Source: Semisulcospira habei | Taxonomy: Eukaryota; Mollusca; Gastropoda; Semisulcospiridae | Assembly (NCBI GenBank): GCA_036245525.1 | Contig: BTPG01000004.1 | Location: 47,550,823 to 47,614,822, forward strand | Reading direction: 5' to 3' | Length of the DNA: 64,000 nucleotides | Shown: piece by piece, positions 56,880-64,000 of the stretch | Layout: the number at the start of each line of letters is the position of its first letter | How positions within the stretch are numbered: the first letter of the stretch is position 1 | Translations under genes and position numbers: made by a program | Notes under the pieces: model-generated | Seen by the model: the letters and a program-made list of their open reading frames with translations, nothing else | What the model was told of the DNA's origin: nothing | Databases searched by the model: none

Positions 56880-57306
56880 CAATGAATCAATGAATCAATG
56901 AATCTTTATTTTGCAACAGTAAAGATATTAACAATGCCAGAGGCGCATGCCATTTTTCAAATCTGCCGTTGCTACATCTACTACACAACAATTAAATTAC
57001 ATTAATACATGTATAGGACCAACGCCTACGGTGTGTTGGGGGAGTTGGAGCAATGTTAATAAAGGAAAAAAAAGGCCAAAAAGAAAAAAAAAGCAACAAC
57101 ACAGCAGCACTATACATACACAGCAGTAGAATGGGTACATTACTAACAATGATACCTACGTATAGAAAGCAAAGCTTGAAGATAGTTATGGCTGCGAAGA
57201 TAAATGTTTAAAAAGACTTATCTTGAAACATGATACCGTTGGAGTGGTCTTCGTGTGGGATGGAAATGAATTCCACAAAGTCGCCCCCGAGAATGCTAGA
57301 CTGGTT

Positions 57307-59142
57307 TTAAATAAGTATTCTGGTTTTGGGTATTACATACAGGCTTTTTGTATCGCCATAGTGGGACTGTGACCGTACTAGCAGCTGGGTTAGATATTCC
57401 GGAGTGTTGTCATTCAGAATCTTGAAAAGGAGAACACCTTTGTTGAATGCAAACTGATTCTTGAAAGAAAGAAGTCCCGCTTTGTGAATCTTATCATCCG
57501 TTGTCAAATTAGGATCAGGTAAAATTAATTTCGCTGCTCTTCTGTGTAAGGAGTTCAGTCTTTTTAAATGTACATTTCTGCAGCCATCCCACACCGTCGA
57601 AGCATAATTAATGTGGGACTGAATATGTGCATAATAAAATAATTTTCTGGTTTCAAAGTCAGTGAAGTGCTTCAGTTTGGACAGCATGAAAATGTTTCTT
57701 GAAACAGTTTTACACACTTTATGTGTGTGTGCCTGCTATTTGAGCTGATCATCTATGATAATTCCAAGGAGGCGGTGTTCAGACACTTGTTCAATAGAAT
57801 TGCCTTTGAAGGACAAATCAAGTGAAAGGGGGCTTAGTTGGTGTTTTTGGCGTGTCGCAATTACCATTGACGTAGTGTTTGCTGGATGGATACTCATTGA
57901 GTTACGTTCACATCAATCGGACACCTCATCAAGGCTCTGTTGTAAGTTTTCTGCAACCACATTAAGGTTTTTATTTGCCGTGTGGATTGAAGTATCGTCG
58001 GCAAACAAGTCACATTCGACAGATTCGGACGTTAGGTGAAGAGACAGATCGTTGATGTATAAACAAAATAGAAGAGGCCCTAACACTGACCCTTGAGGTA
58101 CTCCAAACTTAACCTCCTTCACTTCAGAGTGTGAAGGTAAATAACACCCGTCAGTTGAGAATTGTTTACGTTAGATAACCACTTATCTGCAAGTCTGCTT
58201 AGCGCTGTATGACAGGAATACTTCGGACGAAACCAGACTGGAAGAGATGAAGCATATACTAAATACTGAGACAAATGTTTGTGTACATGTTGCTCCAGAG
58301 GTTTGCTTAACACGGAAAGTAACGCAATCGGTCTATAATTATTCAGATTTCCCCTGTCTTTAGATTTCGGTAGTGGAATTACTTTTGCAAGTTTAAGCTG
58401 TGTAGGAAATACACACTGATGGAGACATAGGTTATAAATGTATGTCAGCGATTCAACAATGTAAGGTAGAGATAGTTTCAGAACTTTAGGATTTATGTCA
58501 TCAGGGCCTGGTGACTTCTTGTTCGCGAGACTACTTATGAATTTACCTACTTCATGTATTTCAATCGATGGAATGCTAAAAGGAGTCACAGTCTTCTGAT
58601 TGCAGTAGTTAATTAAAATATCGAAACACTTATCATTGACACTTCCTTGTGTTGAGAAAACTTCAGCAACAGATAGGAAGTGATTATTAAACATGTCAGC
58701 GGATAGATCACTAGGGATTAGCGTGGATGCACTAGAGCCTCGGGTAAGGAAATTCAGGACGAGCCAAATAGCTGACCCGTCTTTGTTGTTCTTAATAGTA
58801 TTTCTTACAAAGGCTTTTCTCGCTTCGGGTAACATATACTTGACGCGATTACGCTGCTTTTTAAACTCGTCAAACTTCTTTTCTCTCGTGAGGGTGTTCC
58901 TAAGCTCCATGGCCTGCATCAGTTGTTTTGCAATCCATGGGGGTAGTACCGCGCTTTTGACACGCCTCTCCCTGAGGGGTGCGTGTTTGTTGAGTACCCC
59001 AAGGAAAATGCTGTACAATGCAGATAGAGCAACCTCTGGGTCGTTGGACTCGGTTACTGAGTCAAAGCACGCATTACTAAGATCATGTAAAAATGCGTTT
59101 TGGTTAAAATGTTTAAAAGAGCGATATGTTACGGTGATATGA
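57307..59142 (-). pseudogene. LINE copy 1 reverse transcriptase, internally deleted
   Basis: The linker (VTYRSFKHFNQNAFLHDL) and RT N-part are present: FISSLANKKSPGPDDINPKV, LKLAKVIPLPKSKDRGNLNN then YRPIALLSVLSKPLE. The frame reaches LTGVIYL and breaks near 58120-58145. It resumes at FGVPQGSVLGPLLFCLYIND and CDLFADDTSIH. Compared with copy 2 about 70 codons are missing, including motif A (LDLRKAFD) with a catalytic aspartate. The C-terminal part (YASTVWDGCRNVHLKRLN, RRAAKLILPDPNL) follows after another break and ends at 57307. Confidence 0.85.
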
Positions 59143-59178
59143 CCTTTCTTTTTAGTCTTTTGAATTTGCGCAGCCCAG

Positions 59179-59865
59179 TTACACTACAGGGAAACGATCG
59201 CTAATGCTCAAGTCGGGAACAGAAACGTCAGTCACAGATTTAGGGTTATTGGTATAAATATGGTCTATGAGAGTGGACCATGCAGGAGTAATCCTAGTCG
59301 GTGACTGCACCAGCTGCACCAGCCCAAATAAGGAAGATGTTGTTTCCCATGCGGTGTGGGGTTTCAGTAAAATGATATTGAAATCACCCATTTGAACGAT
59401 GTCGGTGTTTACTTTACATACTTTATCTAAGTTACAAGTGAAATGGTCGTACCAACTAAAGTCAGCCGCCGGGTTACGGTACAAGAAGCCTACGTATGAT
59501 GGAGCCAAAAAAGGACGCTTTACTTCAATCCACACGCACTCAACATCTGCGGCTTCTAGATCTTGCCGTCTACGGACTAAGTGTTGAATAGACTGGTGGA
59601 TGTAGACGGCAATGCCTGTTTGGTCTGGGGAGGAAGGATCTCTTCTAATTACAGAAAAGTTAGGGGTACTAATGGCTTCATCACTGATGTTAGAGCTCAA
59701 GCGCCTCTCAGTGACGCCAAACAAGAGAAACGGTGACGGTGTGGGATTGTTAAGAAAACAAGCTAAATCAGGTATCTTATTGTAAAGATGAAACACGTTA
59801 AGATGGCCTACACGTAATGTACATTCCCTTATGCTCGCTTTCGCCATTGAGGCTAGCACAGGCAT
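59179..59865 (-). CDS. LINE copy 1 APE-type endonuclease
   Basis: About 229 codons: VGHLNVFHLYNKIPDL, LLFGVTERRLSS, TGIAVYIHQSIQH, VGFLYRNPAADFSWYD, VQMGDFNIIL, TLIDHIYTNNPKSV and LSISDRFPVV. The expected catalytic Glu block reads GVTERRL and the final SDH motif reads SDR, so the conserved histidine is replaced. Confidence 0.82.
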   Translation of the reverse strand: MPVLASMAKASIRECTLRVGHLNVFHLYNKIPDLACFLNNPTPSPFLLFGVTERRLSSNISDEAISTPNFSVIRRDPSSPDQTGIAVYIHQSIQHLVRRRQDLEAADVECVWIEVKRPFLAPSYVGFLYRNPAADFSWYDHFTCNLDKVCKVNTDIVQMGDFNIILLKPHTAWETTSSLFGLVQLVQSPTRITPAWSTLIDHIYTNNPKSVTDVSVPDLSISDRFPVV

Positions 59866-59924
59866 TAAAGATTATAACACAAAAAGAATGTAAACTGTTT
59901 CACAACACAAAAGAAACACACACA

Positions 59925-62030
<2,106 letters not shown>

Positions 62031-62235
62031 TCACGGTCGGGTAATTTTATAATTTCCCTTGATATGAAAATAACGAGGGTATAATTAGTACCACGGGCTC
62101 ACGTGGAGTTGACAAGTGGCCGGCCCTACTAAGCTGGGACTAATGAATGATAATTTCGAGTGGAAATACATCAATCTCACTTTAGCGGTCCCGAGGCGGG
62201 CAGTAGCGAACTGGGAGCTGGGACTAATGAATAAA

Positions 62236-64000
62236 TAATGGGTTACTGGTCAGCGAGGATCAGAGGACGCCGACCACCATAATAGATGTGGAATAATTAG
62301 GAGAGACAGTAATGAGTTCCTGGTCAGCTAAGATCAGAGGACGCTGACCACCATAATAGATGTGGAATAATTATGAGAAACAGTACTGGGTTCCTTTGAT
62401 AGCTAGGATCAGAGGACGCTGACCAGCCTAATAGATGTGGAATAATTATGAGAGACAGTAATGGGTCCCTGGTCAGCTAGGATCAGAGGGCGCTATCCAC
62501 CAGAGAAATGGGGGATAGATTATGGGCGACAGTAATAGCTCCTTTGACAGATAGGGTCAGGGGACGCTGGCCACCATGATAGATGTGGAACAATATGGGT
62601 GACAGTAATAGCTCCTTTGACAGATAGGGTCAGGGGACGCTGGCCACCATGATAGATGTGGAATAATATGGGTGACAGTAATAGCTCCTTTGACAGATAG
62701 GGTCAGGGGACGCTGGCCACCATGATAGATGTGGAACAATATGGGTGACAGTAATAGCCCCTTTGACAGATAGGGTCAGGGGACGCTGGCCACCATGATA
62801 GATGTGGAATAATATGGGTGACAGTAATAGCTCCTTTGACAGATAGGGTCAGGGGACGCTGGCCACCATGATAGATGTGGAACAATATGGGTGACAGTAA
62901 TAGCCCCTTTGACAGATAGGGTCAGGGGACGCTGGCCACCATGATAGATGTGGAACAATATGGGTGACAGTAATAGCCCCTTTGACAGATAGGGTCAGGG
63001 GACGCTGGCCACCATGATAGATGTGGAACAATATGGGTGACAGTAATAGCCCCTTTGACAGATAGGGTCAGGGGACGCTGGCCACCATGATAGATGTGGA
63101 ATAATATGGGTGACAGTAATAGCCCCTTTGACAGATAGGGTCAGGGGACGCTGGCCACCATGATAGATGTGGAACAATATGGGTGACAGTAATCGCCCCT
63201 TTGACAGATAGGGTCAGGGGACGCTGGCCACCATGATAGATGTGGAATAATATGGGTGACAGTAATAGCCCCTTTGACAGATAGGGTCAGGGGACGCTGG
63301 CCACCATGATAGATGTGGAACAATATGGGTGACAGTAATAGCCCCTTTGACAGATAGGGTCAGGGGACGCTGGCCACCATGATAGATGTGGAACAATATG
63401 GGTGACAGTAATAGCCCCTTTGACAGATAGGGTCAGGGGACGCTGGCCACCATGATAGATGTGGAACAATATGGGTGACAGTAATAGCCCCTTTGACAGA
63501 TAGGGTCAGGGGACGCTGACCACCATAATAGATGTGGAACAATATGGGTGACAGTAATAGCCCCTTTGACAGATAGGGTCAGGGGACGCTGGCCACCATG
63601 ATAGATGTGGAACAATATGGGTGACAGTAATAGCCCCTTTGACAGATAGGGTCAGGGGACGCTGACCACCATGATAGATGTGGAACAATATGGGTGACAG
63701 TAATAGCCCCTTTGACAGATAGGGTCAGGGGACGCTGGCCACCATGATAGATGTGGAACAATATGGGTGACAGTAATAGCCCCTTTGACAGATAGGGTCA
63801 GGGGACGCTGGCCACCATGATAGATGTGGAACAATATGGGTGACAGTAATAGCCCCTTTGACAGATAGGGTCAGGGGACGCTGACCACCATGATAGATGT
63901 GGAACAATATGGGTGACAGTAATAGCCCCTTTGACAGATAGGGTTAGGGGACGCTGACCACCATGATAGATGTGGAACAATATGGGTGACAGTAATAGCC
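62236..64000. repeat. 73-bp satellite array, runs off the window
   Basis: Unit phrase GATAGGGTCAGGGGACGCTG followed by GCCACCATGATAGATGTGG, period 73 bp, about 20 homogeneous copies from roughly 62520 plus four diverged edge copies from 62236. Variation is limited to a few positions (AACAAT/AATAAT, GCTCC/GCCCC, GGCC/GACC). The 60-codon frames on the minus strand are products of the repeat, not genes. Confidence 0.97.

Noticed and set aside
62236..64000. CRISPR-like array or family of small proteins
   Set aside because: The 73-bp units are identical throughout with no unique spacers, and the 60-codon frames simply repeat with the monomer; this is satellite DNA.

Overview
This window is metazoan nuclear DNA, most likely from a marine gastropod mollusc. 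The mollusc call is an inference from split genes with GT-AG introns, dense MITEs, DIRS and LINE retrotransposons, a P2X7-like intracellular-domain gene and an aerolysin-like gene. It carries two 500-base assembly gaps (12635-13134 and 48327-48826). Nothing bacterial (operons, CRISPR, rRNA) was seen.

Host genes are sparse exons in a repeat-filled landscape. From left to right: one exon of a protein kinase D gene (+, 3357-3573, second C1 zinc domain); a small, apparently frameshifted gene with a P2X7-receptor-like cytoplasmic domain (+, 7261-9081); an unrecognised last exon (-, 11491-11844); the 3' half of a DAAM-type formin (-, 12 exons, 26518-44136, covering the FH2 domain to the DAD tail and stop); and exons of an aerolysin/ETX-MTX2-like pore-forming-fold protein (+, about 51061-56745).

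Mobile DNA dominates. Three DIRS-type tyrosine-recombinase retrotransposons are present: copy A (+, 13141-19275, nearly complete), copy B (-, 33240-40037, inside a DAAM intron, decayed) and copy C (-, from 45399 into the second gap, decayed). They share a split-terminal-repeat plus internal-complementary-region layout and a conserved TTACCGATG motif. An RTE-like LINE with a 12-bp target duplication (51347-55197) sits in an intron of the aerolysin-like gene. A 5'-truncated RTE-type fragment with a 13-bp target duplication lies at 4951-5419. Two related LINEs (56878-59930 and 60036-62030) both abut (GA)n microsatellites, and a fragment of the same family lies at 50278-50480. A tRNA-headed SINE and a LINE 3' end with similar tails lie in neighbouring DAAM introns.

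The most distinctive feature is a colony of at least thirty TTAA-bounded hairpin elements. They fall into several families: a 200-bp family with a 70-95 bp palindromic core, a 90-bp palindrome centred on CTGCAG, an 80-bp and a 66-bp palindrome, and a 779-bp element. They are often fused end to end sharing one TTAA. The TTAA target and CCC/GGG ends suggest piggyBac-type mobilisation, and a decayed piggyBac-like transposase start lies at 49440-49815. The right end of the window is a 73-bp satellite array that continues beyond base 64000.
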